A stretch of DNA of 35,241 nucleotides from Kitasatospora phosalacinea. Its GTDB lineage: Bacteria > Actinomycetota > Actinomycetes > Streptomycetales > Streptomycetaceae. Position 1 is the first letter of the stretch, and every line of letters begins with the position of its first letter. Made by a program: the position numbers and the translations under genes. The DNA is taken from positions 1 through 35,241 of the forward strand of contig NZ_JNYE01000079.1 of NCBI RefSeq assembly GCF_000717185.1, read 5' to 3'. A model generated the notes under the pieces. The model did not search any database. It was not told where the DNA came from and saw only the letters and a program-made list of their open reading frames with translations. Below, piece after piece: positions 1 through 7,654 of the stretch.

Positions 1-33
1 GGTGGGGGCGGGGCGGGGGTCTGCGGGGCGGGG

Positions 34-864
34 TCAGCCCGCTTGTGCGAAGAGCTCCTTGAGCCGGGCGGCCCAGGCCCGGGGGTGGCTGGTGTTGCCG
101 TTGTGGCCGCCGGGCAGCTCCTCGACCGGCGTGCCGAGCAGGGCGCCGAGGGCCTGGGCGCAGTGGCGGTCGAACACCCCGGGCGGGGTGGTGCGGCCGA
201 CGGCGGGCACGATCCGGGCGGTGGAGGCCCGGACGGCGTCGTGGTCGAGGACGTCCTCGACCACGGCGGTGAAGTCGTGCCGGACGAACCGGTCGAAGCC
301 CGCCGCCCGCCGGGCGTCCAGCGGCTGCGGGGTGAGGCCGGGTTCGGCGTCGGCCGCGGCGGGGTCGATGCCGAGCACCCGGGCGATCCCGGGGAGCACC
401 GCGGCCAGGCCCCCGCGCCCGTACAGCTCCTGGAGGTCGACGAGTTCGCGCCGGTGGCGGGCGGCCTCGGCGGGGGCCAGCAGGCCGGGGGCGACGGGCT
501 CGTGGGCGATCAGGGTGCGGAGCAGCCCGGGCCGCCGGGCGGCGACGTGCAGGCCGATCACGGCGCCGAAGCTGCAGCCGAGCATCAGCGCGGGCCCGTC
601 GGCGACCGCCTCCAACAGCCGCCGGACGTCGTCCGCGTGCTCGGCCATGCTCGTCCCCCGCTCGGGGTGGTCGAGGCGGCTGCGGGACAGGCCGCGCCGG
701 TCGTAGGTGAGCACGGTGTAGGCGTCGGCCAGGTGCGGGACGAGGTCGACGGTGCGGTCGGCGTCGCCCTCGCCGCTCTGGGCGATCAGCAGCAGCGGGC
801 CGGTGCCCTCGGTGCGGTGGTGCAGGACGGCGCCGGGAACGGCGAGCGTGCCGGTGACGGACAT
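34..864 (-). CDS. alpha/beta-fold hydrolase
   Basis: A 276-residue alpha/beta hydrolase. The nucleophile elbow GCSFG places the catalytic Ser at residue 98, and the C-terminal PGGHNG supplies the His near residue 254. The TYDRRGLSRS segment (about 53-62) is typical of strand 4 and the oxyanion loop in this superfamily. The ATG at 864 is preceded by a strong GGAGGGGG ribosome site, so longer upstream reading is not used. The gene is divergent from a MarR-type regulator, and its probable promoter lies within an operator array between them. It is therefore likely controlled by that regulator. The substrate cannot be told; such pairs often handle esters, lactones or xenobiotics (inference). It is cytoplasmic, with no signal peptide. 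Confidence 0.88.
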   Translation of the reverse strand: MSVTGTLAVPGAVLHHRTEGTGPLLLIAQSGEGDADRTVDLVPHLADAYTVLTYDRRGLSRSRLDHPERGTSMAEHADDVRRLLEAVADGPALMLGCSFGAVIGLHVAARRPGLLRTLIAHEPVAPGLLAPAEAARHRRELVDLQELYGRGGLAAVLPGIARVLGIDPAAADAEPGLTPQPLDARRAAGFDRFVRHDFTAVVEDVLDHDAVRASTARIVPAVGRTTPPGVFDRHCAQALGALLGTPVEELPGGHNGNTSHPRAWAARLKELFAQAG

Positions 865-907
865 CGGGATCCCCCTCCGCGGCGGTCGGTCCGCCGCTCC
901 GCCCCCG

Positions 908-936
908 ACCCTAATCCATCGGAATCGATGCATCAA
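908..936 (-). promoter_or_regulatory. sigma70-like promoter of the hydrolase
   Basis: Read on the minus strand, TTGATG (931-936) and TAGGGT (908-913) are separated by exactly 17 bp, a good -35/-10 pair for the principal sigma factor. The -35 box lies against the first GATGCATC palindrome, so a bound regulator would block polymerase. The predicted leader is about 40 nt and contains the strong ribosome site of the hydrolase. Confidence 0.55.
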
Positions 937-966
937 GATGGATGCATCTAGTTCGATGTACCATCG
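917..966. promoter_or_regulatory. MarR operator array (GATG/CATC half-sites)
   Basis: Four dyads built from the same half-site stand side by side: CATCG-4-CGATG (917-930), GATGCATC (927-934), GATGCATC (941-948) and CGATG-3-CATCG (954-966). They occupy the gap between the hydrolase and the MarR gene, overlap the hydrolase promoter, and reach within 5 bp of the regulator's start codon. This is what an autoregulating MarR-family operator would look like; binding itself is inferred. Confidence 0.65.
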
Positions 967-970
967 GGGC

Positions 971-1414
971 ATGGACGGAGTCGAACTGTTCCTGCTGGGC
1001 CGCGCCCTGATGAAGATCGGCGAGGACGCCCTGCCCGAACCCCCCGGCGGCAGCGACCGGCACCCCGGCAGCACCCGCAACACCCTGGTCGCGGCCAGCG
1101 ACGTCGCCGCCCACCCCGGCACCACCGTCGGCGAGATCGCCGCCCGCACCGGGCTGCCGCAGAGCCAGATCTCCACCGCGGTGGCCCGCCTCAAGGAGGC
1201 CGGCGCGGTGCGCACCGACCCCGATCCGGCCGACCGGCGGCGCACCCTGGTCCGCCCCGCCGAACACCCCTCCGCCCGGGTCTCCGCCGTCCGCGCCGCC
1301 GGCGTCGACGACGCGCTCGCCGCCGCGCTCGGCCCGGACGCGGCCCCCGAACGGCTCGCCGAGGTCACCGCCGCGCTGGACGTGCTGGCCCGGCACCTGC
1401 TGTCGCGCGACTGA
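971..1414 (+). CDS. MarR-type winged-helix transcriptional regulator
   Basis: A 147-residue protein with a winged helix. The segment GEIAARTGLPQSQIST (about 55-70) is the helix-turn-helix, followed by KEAGAVRTDPDPADRR as the wing with the DxRR motif typical of MarR proteins. An alternative ATG lies five codons upstream (956). The 971 start is preferred because a TACCAT -10-like box (959-964) sits six bases before it and no ribosome site is present, suggesting a leaderless mRNA. It is divergent from the hydrolase across a palindrome array and probably represses both genes (inference). The ligand is unknown. Confidence 0.82.
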   Translation: MDGVELFLLGRALMKIGEDALPEPPGGSDRHPGSTRNTLVAASDVAAHPGTTVGEIAARTGLPQSQISTAVARLKEAGAVRTDPDPADRRRTLVRPAEHPSARVSAVRAAGVDDALAAALGPDAAPERLAEVTAALDVLARHLLSRD

Positions 1415-1560
1415 GCACCCGCCCGGAGCCCGGCTCACCGCCGCCGACGCCGCCGCCGAGGCCCGTAGGTGACGGTGCGTCACTTTTCGGACGAGTTCCC
1501 GGGGCGGGTATCAATTCGGTGAAAATCTGGCAATGTTGCCCGGGATGCCCGCTCTGTCCG

Positions 1561-1589
1561 TTGAACGCGCCGGGCCCGGTTGTTAGTGT
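1561..1589 (+). promoter_or_regulatory. sigma70-like promoter upstream of the GQYP-repeat gene
   Basis: TTGAAC (1561-1566), a 17-bp spacer and TAGTGT (1584-1589) fit the -35/-10 consensus of the principal actinomycete sigma factor. Transcription would start near 1596 and give a leader of about 55 nt before the ATG at 1650. This is a sequence match only. Confidence 0.5.
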
Positions 1590-1649
1590 CGCGCGCTCAC
1601 AGCGCGTCCGACGGGGGCGTGCGGCTGGAACCGCCGGGAGCACCGCCAG

Positions 1650-2264
1650 ATGGCGATCGTCAAGTCCACGATTCAGCAGCAGGTCGCCGACGCGATCGCC
1701 GCGATCGAGCCCAACGACCGGCCGGTCGCCACCATCCAGACCATCACGGGCCCGAGCCCCTGGCTGACCAACGGCGTGCTCGGCCTCATCGGTCAGCTGA
1801 TGGTCAAGTACTACTTCGTCACGCTGACCCACCGGGTGGTCGTCATCCACCGCACCTCCCGGATCAGCAACCGCCCGCAGGAAGTCCTGTACGTGATCCC
1901 GCTGGACCAGGCCCGCGCCTCGATCAGCGACGTGCGGCGCAACACCCTGTGGAGCTCGCTGCGCTTCCAGCTCCCGAACGAGCCGAAGCCGACCCGGATG
2001 AACATCCACCGCATGTGGCGGACCGAGATGGACACCTTCGTCGGCACCCTGCTCGGCGGCGCCCCGGGCGTCCCCGGCCAGTACCCGCCGGCCCAGGCCC
2101 CGGCCCCCGGCCAGTACCAGCAGCCGCAGGCCCCGGTCCCCGGCCAGTACCCGGCGGCCCCGCCCGCCGCCCCGTACCCGCCGCAGCAGCCGGGCGGCCA
2201 GTACCCGCCGGCCCAGGCCCCGGGCCAGTACCCGGCGCAGGGCGGCAACCCCTACCAGAGCTGA
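1650..2264 (+). CDS. hypothetical protein, PH-like N-terminal domain with Pro-rich GQYP tail
   Basis: A 204-residue protein of unknown function. Residues about 1-135 form a compact mixed alpha/beta region (KYYFVTLTHRVVVIHRTS and the following segment) that resembles bacterial PH-like folds; this is a weak resemblance. Residues about 137-204 are low complexity, with GQYP-type repeats rich in Pro, Gln, Ala and Tyr. Such tails are common in actinobacterial envelope- or membrane-associated proteins, but no membrane helix or signal peptide is present. A GGGAG ribosome site lies about ten bases before the ATG. The gene has its own candidate promoter and a very strong hairpin just after the stop, so it is probably monocistronic. 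Confidence 0.75.
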   Translation: MAIVKSTIQQQVADAIAAIEPNDRPVATIQTITGPSPWLTNGVLGLIGQLMVKYYFVTLTHRVVVIHRTSRISNRPQEVLYVIPLDQARASISDVRRNTLWSSLRFQLPNEPKPTRMNIHRMWRTEMDTFVGTLLGGAPGVPGQYPPAQAPAPGQYQQPQAPVPGQYPAAPPAAPYPPQQPGGQYPPAQAPGQYPAQGGNPYQS

Positions 2265-2275
2265 GCGTTCTGCCC

Positions 2276-2336
2276 GAACGCCGGAGCGCCCGTCCGACCG
2301 CCTGGCAGTGGCGGTCGGACGGGCGCTCCGGCGTTC
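2276..2336 (+). terminator. 27-bp perfect hairpin after the GQYP-repeat gene
   Basis: Two 27-base arms (2276-2302 and 2310-2336) are perfectly complementary around a 7-base loop. The stem begins 12 bases after the stop codon. It lacks a T-tract, as is usual for actinomycete terminators. Because it lies between convergent genes it could also stop transcription of the nucleosidase from the other side. Confidence 0.8.
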
Positions 2337-2416
2337 CCGGGGGCCGGCGTTCCCGGGGGCCGGGGGCCCGAGGGGCCGGGGGCCCGAGGGGTCGGGGGCT
2401 CGGGGCCCGGGCGGGT

Positions 2417-2989
2417 TCAGCCGAGGTGGGTGCGGGCCCAGTCGGCGAGCAGCCGGGCGCAGTCGTCGACGGACTCCTGCCAGCTGCGGAGCGCGCCCTC
2501 GCCGGCCTCGTCGCTGACGTGCTTGACCAGGCGGACGGGCAGCCCGGCGCGGCGGGCCACGGTGGCGATCGCGTAGCCCTCCATGTCGACCAGGTCGGCG
2601 CTGCGGGCCAGCAGGTCGCGTTCGGTGTCGGCGGAGACGAAGCGGTCACCGGTGGCGAGCACCGGCCCGGACGGGCCGAGGTCGATCGGGCCGTCCATCG
2701 GACGCCCGGTGAGCTGCCCGAGCAACTCGACGTCGAGGTCGTGCTGGAGCACCCGGCCGATCTCGTGGGTGCCACCGAGGCCGGGCCGCAACGCCCCCGC
2801 AGTCCCCAGGTTGACGACCCCCGCGGGCCGCTCCCCGCCCGCCAGCACGGCGGACAGCGCGGCCGCCGCGTTCAGCTTGCCCATGCCGGTGAGCAGCACC
2901 GGCAGGCCGCCGTCGAAGTGCGCGGCCTCCTCGGGCAGGGCGACGACGATCAGCGGGCGGTCGGAGGTGACGGTTCCGGTCAGACGCAT
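2417..2989 (-). CDS. nucleosidase / purine phosphorylase-like protein (MTAN-like)
   Basis: A 190-residue member of the PNP/UDP phosphorylase fold. It has the VNLGTAGAL base-binding loop (58-66), DMEG with the ribose-binding Glu at 137, and VSDEA with the putative catalytic Asp at 160, equivalent to the ISD motif of methylthioadenosine/S-adenosylhomocysteine nucleosidases. It is shorter than most MTANs (about 230 residues) and lacks part of the usual N-terminal strand. Related small proteins include futalosine hydrolase (MqnB), so the nucleoside substrate is uncertain. The start at 2989 is chosen because residues begin to look structured there; the open frame continues upstream only into low-complexity repeat DNA. 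Confidence 0.78.
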   Translation of the reverse strand: MRLTGTVTSDRPLIVVALPEEAAHFDGGLPVLLTGMGKLNAAAALSAVLAGGERPAGVVNLGTAGALRPGLGGTHEIGRVLQHDLDVELLGQLTGRPMDGPIDLGPSGPVLATGDRFVSADTERDLLARSADLVDMEGYAIATVARRAGLPVRLVKHVSDEAGEGALRSWQESVDDCARLLADWARTHLG

Positions 2990-2999
2990 GGCGCCCAGC

Positions 3000-3560
3000 T
3001 TACGAGGACGCCTGACGAAGGCCGCGGCGCGGCCCGGGCGGGGAGGCGAGGGGCGGGGGTCGGGCGGGGGCGGGGCACCGACGAGGGTCGGCACGCAGCC
3101 CGGGTGCGGCCCGGCACGGGGGTCGGGGTGCAGCCCGGCGCGACGGCCAGAGCCCGGCTCCGCCCGCACTCGGAGCGCCACCCGACACGACGGCCCGGAA
3201 CCCGACCCCGCCCAGCAGCCCGAGCCGCCGGGGCCCTGCCCGGGCGGGGAGGCGAGGTACGGGGATCGGGCGGGGCCGGGGCGCAGCCGGGTGCGGCGCT
3301 CGGGGGCAACCCGCACAGCGGCCGGAGCACGGCCCAGCACGGGGGGCGGGCTGCGGCCTGGACGACACTCGGAGCCCGGCCCGGACGGCGGACAGGGCGC
3401 AGCCCGGCGCGACGGCCAGAGCCCGGCTCCGCCCGCGCTCGGGGCACCACCCGACACGACGGCCCGGAGCCCGACCCCGCCCAGCAGCCCGAGCCGCCGG
3501 GGCCCTGCCCGGGCGGGCCGGTGTGCGGGTCGGGGCGTGTTCGGTGGACGGGGCGCGGCC
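3000..3560. repeat. gene-free, degenerate tandem duplication
   Basis: No convincing gene lies between the nucleosidase start (2989) and the GlnX-like gene (3676). The stretch is built from roughly two and a half degenerate copies of a 210-270 bp unit. The clearest match is 3130-3248 against 3399-3517 (119 bp, offset 269, only a few substitutions). A second match joins the segment beginning near 3025 to the one beginning near 3237, and a third partial copy starts at about 3510. Long open frames on both strands here encode only Pro/Arg/Gly/Ala low-complexity sequence and reflect extreme GC content. Confidence 0.75.
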
Positions 3561-3675
3561 GGGTGGGCACGAGTTAGTGGCCGGTGGGCGAACACCCGGC
3601 CAACTCCGGCCGTTCGGCCGTCGCGCGTGGCGATACTGCCCGGAGACGTGGCACCGGTGGAGCCGAGGGGGAACG

Positions 3676-5079
3676 GTGGCCGCACAGACCCAGGGGGGCG
3701 TTCGCGCGCCGTCCCCGACCCGCGCGCCGGAGCCGGGCCCCGGCGGGCCGGTGCAGCCGGTGCAGCCGGTGCCCGGCGGGCGGCTGTCCGGCCCGCTGGC
3801 GCGCCTGCGGTCGGCTGCTCGCACCCCGCCGGGGCGGCTTCGTACGGCGCTCGCGGTGCTGGTGGCGCTGGCGCTGCTGTTCGGTGTCACGGCGGCCTGG
3901 CAGTCCGCGGAACGGGCCGCGGCAGCCCGGCAGTTGGCGTCCCGCAGTGAGCCGCTGAGCCAGGACGCGGCGGAGATCTACCGTTCGCTGGCGGACGCCG
4001 ACGCCACCGCCGCCGCGGGTTTCCTGATGGCCTCCGCGGAGCCGCCCGAGGTCCGCAAGCGCTACCAGGACGACCTGGCGACCGCAGCCCGGCTGATCCC
4101 GCAGGCCGCCGCGCGCAGCGGTGCGTCCGCCGACGCGCAGCGGCAGTTGGCCGCCCTGGGTGAGCAACTGCCGCGCTACGCGGGCCTGGTGGAGACCGCC
4201 CGGGCGATCAACCGGGAGGGCCTGCCGCTCGGCGGGGCGTACCTGCGGTACGCCTCGAACTACCTGCAGACCAGCCTGCTGCCGACCGCGGAGCGGATCG
4301 CCGACGGCGAGGCCGCCGCCCTGGACGAGGACCACGACGCGGCGGCCGCGGTGCCGTGGGCGGCGCTGGTGCTGGGCGTGCTGCTGCTGGGGGCGCTGGG
4401 CCGCTACCAGGTGGTGCTGTTCCGGCGCACCAACCGGGTGTTCAACCCGGGCCTGCTGACCGCCTCGGCCGCGGTGCTGGCCGCGCTGGCGTGGACGGCC
4501 GTCGGCACCGTCGCGGCCGGCACCGGCCTGCACGAGGCCCGCACCCGGGGCATCGACCCGCTGCGCGAGCTGAACCGGGTCCGGGTGGAGGCGCTGCAGG
4601 CGCACACCGCGGAGAACCTCGACCTGGTCTCGCGCGGCGCCACCGAGGCGTTCGAGGACCGCTGGGACGCGCTGGCGAGGACCCTGACCGCCTCCGCCCG
4701 CGACACCGGTTCGGTGGCGGGCCTGCTGGCCGACCCGCCGGAGCGGGCCCGGCAGCAGCTGACCGAGGCCCGGCGCTGGTTCGACGAGTGGCAGCGGCGG
4801 CACGCCGAGGCCGCCCGGTTGGACGCCGAGGGCAGGTACGAGGAGGCGCTGGGCAAGACCCTGGCCCCGGGCCGGGACGACACCGCCGAGGCCGCGTTCA
4901 ACGCCGCCGGGCAGCAGTGGGAGCAGGCCGGACGGGCCGAGCAGGCCGCGTTCGAGGCCGCCGCGGGCGGCATCGACGGGACGCTGGCCGTCCAGGCCGC
5001 GGCGACGGCGCTGCTGGCCGCGCTGGCGGTCGGCGGCACGGTGCGCGGCCTCGGCCGCCGACTGGCCGAGTACCGGTGA
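3676..5079 (+). CDS. glnX: GlnX-like four-helix membrane sensor
   Basis: A 467-residue membrane protein. Pro-rich residues 1-55 are cytoplasmic, followed by helices at about 57-75, 226-243, 260-282 and 437-459. They delimit two predicted extracytoplasmic helical domains (about 76-225 and 283-436) and a short basic loop (FRRTNRVFNPG). This topology and the position directly before a solute-binding protein and a PknG-like kinase match mycobacterial GlnX, which works with GlnH to signal amino-acid availability to PknG. The GTG at 3676 is chosen for the GAGGGGGA ribosome site just upstream; earlier frame is repeat-like. It is separated from glnH by 14 bases and should be cotranscribed. No histidine-kinase or methyl-accepting domain is seen, so output is probably by direct contact (inference). 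Confidence 0.82.
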   Translation: MAAQTQGGVRAPSPTRAPEPGPGGPVQPVQPVPGGRLSGPLARLRSAARTPPGRLRTALAVLVALALLFGVTAAWQSAERAAAARQLASRSEPLSQDAAEIYRSLADADATAAAGFLMASAEPPEVRKRYQDDLATAARLIPQAAARSGASADAQRQLAALGEQLPRYAGLVETARAINREGLPLGGAYLRYASNYLQTSLLPTAERIADGEAAALDEDHDAAAAVPWAALVLGVLLLGALGRYQVVLFRRTNRVFNPGLLTASAAVLAALAWTAVGTVAAGTGLHEARTRGIDPLRELNRVRVEALQAHTAENLDLVSRGATEAFEDRWDALARTLTASARDTGSVAGLLADPPERARQQLTEARRWFDEWQRRHAEAARLDAEGRYEEALGKTLAPGRDDTAEAAFNAAGQQWEQAGRAEQAAFEAAAGGIDGTLAVQAAATALLAALAVGGTVRGLGRRLAEYR

Positions 5080-5093
5080 CGGGGGGACGAAGG

Positions 5094-6038
5094 ATGCGCA
5101 GGGCGAGGACCAGGACGCTGCTCGCGGCCGCGGCACTGCTGGCGGGCCTGCTCGGCGGCGGCGGCTCGGCCGCCGGGGCGGGCGGCACCCGCGGGGAGGC
5201 GCTCGTGCACGCCGCGGCGGCCGCGCCGCAGAGCGCGCCGGAGGCGGAGAACTGCGACACCGGGACGTCGCTACCGCCCGCGCAACGGGACGGGGCCCGG
5301 ATCCAGGAGATCCGCAAGCGCGGCTACCTGATCGTCGGCGTCGACCAGAGCGCCTACAACTGGGGCTACCGGGACTCCCAGACCGGCCGGATCGAGGGCT
5401 TCGACATCGACCTGGCGCGCGCCGTCGCCCGGTCGGTCCTCGGCGACCCGGACAAGGTGCGGCTGAAGACCATCGCCACCGCCGACCGGGTCGAGCTGCT
5501 CCGGGCGCAGCCCCGGACGATCGACCTGATCGCCCGCGCGATGACCGTCACCTGTGACCGGCTGGAGCAGATCTCCTTCTCCTCGCCGTACTTCAAGGTC
5601 TCCCAGCGGGTGGTGGCGCCGAAGGCCGCGCACGCCCGCAGCGTGGCCGAGGCGCTCGGCGGCAAGCGGGTCTGCGCGGCGCTGAACTCCTCCTCGCACA
5701 GCGAGCTGAAGAGGGACCCGCACGGCGCCGCGTCGGTCGTCACGCCCGACAACCAGTTGGACTGCCTGGTGCTGATGGAGCTCGGCGAGGCGGACGCCAC
5801 CCTGTCGGACAGTTCGCTGGCCGCCGCGATGGTCGCCCAGGACCAGACCATGGAGCTGGCCGGGGAGTCCTTCCTCCCCACGTACATGGGCGTGGGCATA
5901 AGCAAGGACGACACCGACCTGATCGCCTGGGTCAACCAGGTGCTGGTCGACTGGCGCAACAACGGCGGCTGGCAGGCCAGTTACGACCGGTGGCTGCGGC
6001 CCGTCATGGGGGATCCCGGCCCGTACCGGCCGTGGTGA
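5094..6038 (+). CDS. glnH: GlnH-like extracellular solute-binding protein
   Basis: A 314-residue family 3 amino-acid-binding protein. A basic start and hydrophobic stretch (about 8-22) form a signal peptide. No lipobox Cys is visible, unlike the lipoprotein GlnH of mycobacteria. The binding domain runs from about residue 65 (IRKRGYLIVGVDQSAYNWG) to the end, with GFDIDLARAVA and ISFSSPYF as family hallmarks. Four Cys in the mature part could form disulfides. No transport permease or ATPase lies beside it; its neighbours are the GlnX-like sensor and the kinase cluster. It therefore more likely acts as a ligand sensor than in uptake, as shown for mycobacterial GlnH. The ligand (Asp/Glu in mycobacteria) is unproven here. 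A GGGGGGACGAAGG ribosome site precedes the ATG. Confidence 0.87.
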   Translation: MRRARTRTLLAAAALLAGLLGGGGSAAGAGGTRGEALVHAAAAAPQSAPEAENCDTGTSLPPAQRDGARIQEIRKRGYLIVGVDQSAYNWGYRDSQTGRIEGFDIDLARAVARSVLGDPDKVRLKTIATADRVELLRAQPRTIDLIARAMTVTCDRLEQISFSSPYFKVSQRVVAPKAAHARSVAEALGGKRVCAALNSSSHSELKRDPHGAASVVTPDNQLDCLVLMELGEADATLSDSSLAAAMVAQDQTMELAGESFLPTYMGVGISKDDTDLIAWVNQVLVDWRNNGGWQASYDRWLRPVMGDPGPYRPW

Positions 6039-6250
6039 GCACCGGGGCGCGGACCGCGGCGGCGGCAGCGGTGACGGTGGCAGTGGCGGCGGGGACGGCG
6101 GTCGCGGCGCCGTCCCGGACCGGGAATCCGGGGGACCGCCCTCCGCGCGGTGCCGGGCGTCGGGGAGACTGGCGGCCCACGGGCCGTCGCTCCGACCGCC
6201 CCAGGACCGACGCCCCGTCACCACGACCGTGGCCGAGAGGAGGAACCGCG

Positions 6251-7654
6251 TTGGCCGGAACGACCCGCCCGGTGATGAACCGTGAGGAGGTCGACCGCGC
6301 GCTGGCCCGGCTGGGAGCCGAGCGCGACGCGGTCGAGGCGGCGCTGCTGGCGCTCCAGGACCACCCGGGACTGCGGCTGCTGACCGGCGCCGAACTGTCC
6401 GGACGCACCCGGGAGCGCTGGGCCGTCGCCGAGGGCGGCGTCGCCCTGCTGTGGGCCCTGTTCGACCGGTACGCGGAGGCGCTGGCCTCCGCCCGCGCGG
6501 TCCGCTCCCGGCGCACCCGGCCCACCAGCGCCGAACTCGCCGAGCTCGGCGAACTGCTGACCGGCCGCTCGGTCACCGTCTCCGGCGGCCGGCTCCCCCA
6601 CCCGTCGGGGCAACTCCCGGCCCCGGCACGGCTGGTGGAGCAGGTCACGCTCGGCGAACTGCTGGAGCGGATGAACGGCTGGTACGCCGTGGTGGTCGAG
6701 GTGGTGAGCGCCGTCGACGCGGTCTGGTCGGCGCTGCCCGCCCGGATCGACCTGCTGCTCACCGAACTCGGCCGGGTCCGGATGCTCGCCGGATCGGTCG
6801 GCGTCCGCCCCGGCGGGCACCCGCTGGCCGACGACCTCGACGAACTGGCCGGGCAGCTGACCGCGCTGCGGGCCCTGGTCGTCGCCGACCCGCTCGCGCT
6901 GTGGCGGCCCAGCCGGGTGCCCGCGCAGCGCGGCCGGGCCGCCGACGACACCGCGTGGGCCTCGCCCACCGGCGCCGTGGACACCGCCGGGTTCGACCGG
7001 ATGGGACGTCGGCTCGACGACGTGCGCGTCGAGCTGGAGGGCCTGCTGCGGCTGCGCGACGAGTCCCACGAACGGCTCCAGCAGGTCGCCGACCTGCTCC
7101 AGCGCGCCGACCTGACCCTCGCCGAGGCCCGCCGGGCCCGCGGCGAGGTGCTGGCGAAGATCGCCGCCACCGAGGTGCCCGCCGTGCCCGGCCCGCCCTC
7201 CGCGCTGCGCGAGGCGATCGGCCAGGCCGTCGACTACCAGCAGACCGGCCAGTGGCACCGGCTCGGCCCGCTGCTGGACGCGCTGGAGGACGCCGCCGCC
7301 AAGGAGCTCGGCCGGGCCCGGCAGTCGCTCACCGAGGTCGCCCAGCCGCTCGCCGTCCGGGCCGAACTGCGCGGCCGGCTGGAGGCGTACAAGGCGATGG
7401 CCGCCCGGTTCGGCCTGGCCGAGGACCCCGAGGTGGTCGAACGCTTCGAGAAGGCCCGCTGGCTGCTCTGGAGCGCCCCGTGCGACCTGCGGGCCGCCGC
7501 CGAGGCCGTCGGCCGCTTCCAGCAGGCGCTGCGCGCACCCGACCGGCAGCAGCCGCAGCCGCAGCCGGGGCAACCGCCGCAGCAGGGGCAACCGGACGTC
7601 CGGGACGGCCGGCCGCCGGAGCAGGGCGACCAGGGGAAGGACAGCGATGGCTGA
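6251..7654 (+). CDS. helical/coiled-coil protein of unknown function in the PknG cluster
   Basis: A 467-residue soluble protein with no recognised domain. Most of it is predicted alpha-helical, with Leu/Arg/Glu heptad-like stretches at about 10-75, 125-220 and 255-330. A Pro/Gln-rich tail follows after about residue 430. It has no Cys motif, membrane helix or enzyme signature. The TTG at 6251 is chosen because GAGAGGAGGA lies five bases upstream. A GTG at 6035 overlapping the glnH stop is an in-frame alternative, but it would add about 70 low-complexity residues. The 3' end overlaps the kinase gene by eight bases, implying coupled translation. An adaptor between the membrane sensor and kinase is a reasonable guess, not shown by sequence. 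Confidence 0.8.
   Translation: MAGTTRPVMNREEVDRALARLGAERDAVEAALLALQDHPGLRLLTGAELSGRTRERWAVAEGGVALLWALFDRYAEALASARAVRSRRTRPTSAELAELGELLTGRSVTVSGGRLPHPSGQLPAPARLVEQVTLGELLERMNGWYAVVVEVVSAVDAVWSALPARIDLLLTELGRVRMLAGSVGVRPGGHPLADDLDELAGQLTALRALVVADPLALWRPSRVPAQRGRAADDTAWASPTGAVDTAGFDRMGRRLDDVRVELEGLLRLRDESHERLQQVADLLQRADLTLAEARRARGEVLAKIAATEVPAVPGPPSALREAIGQAVDYQQTGQWHRLGPLLDALEDAAAKELGRARQSLTEVAQPLAVRAELRGRLEAYKAMAARFGLAEDPEVVERFEKARWLLWSAPCDLRAAAEAVGRFQQALRAPDRQQPQPQPGQPPQQGQPDVRDGRPPEQGDQGKDSDG

Noticed and set aside
2990..3685. N-terminal extension of the nucleosidase through the repeat region
   Set aside because: The added sequence is repeated Pro/Arg/Gly/Ala text from duplicated non-coding DNA, and the family fold starts near 2989.
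5094..6038. Binding protein of an amino-acid ABC importer
   Set aside because: No importer permease or ATPase is adjacent; the ABC pair at 14294-16335 is an exporter type and lies beyond the kinase cluster.
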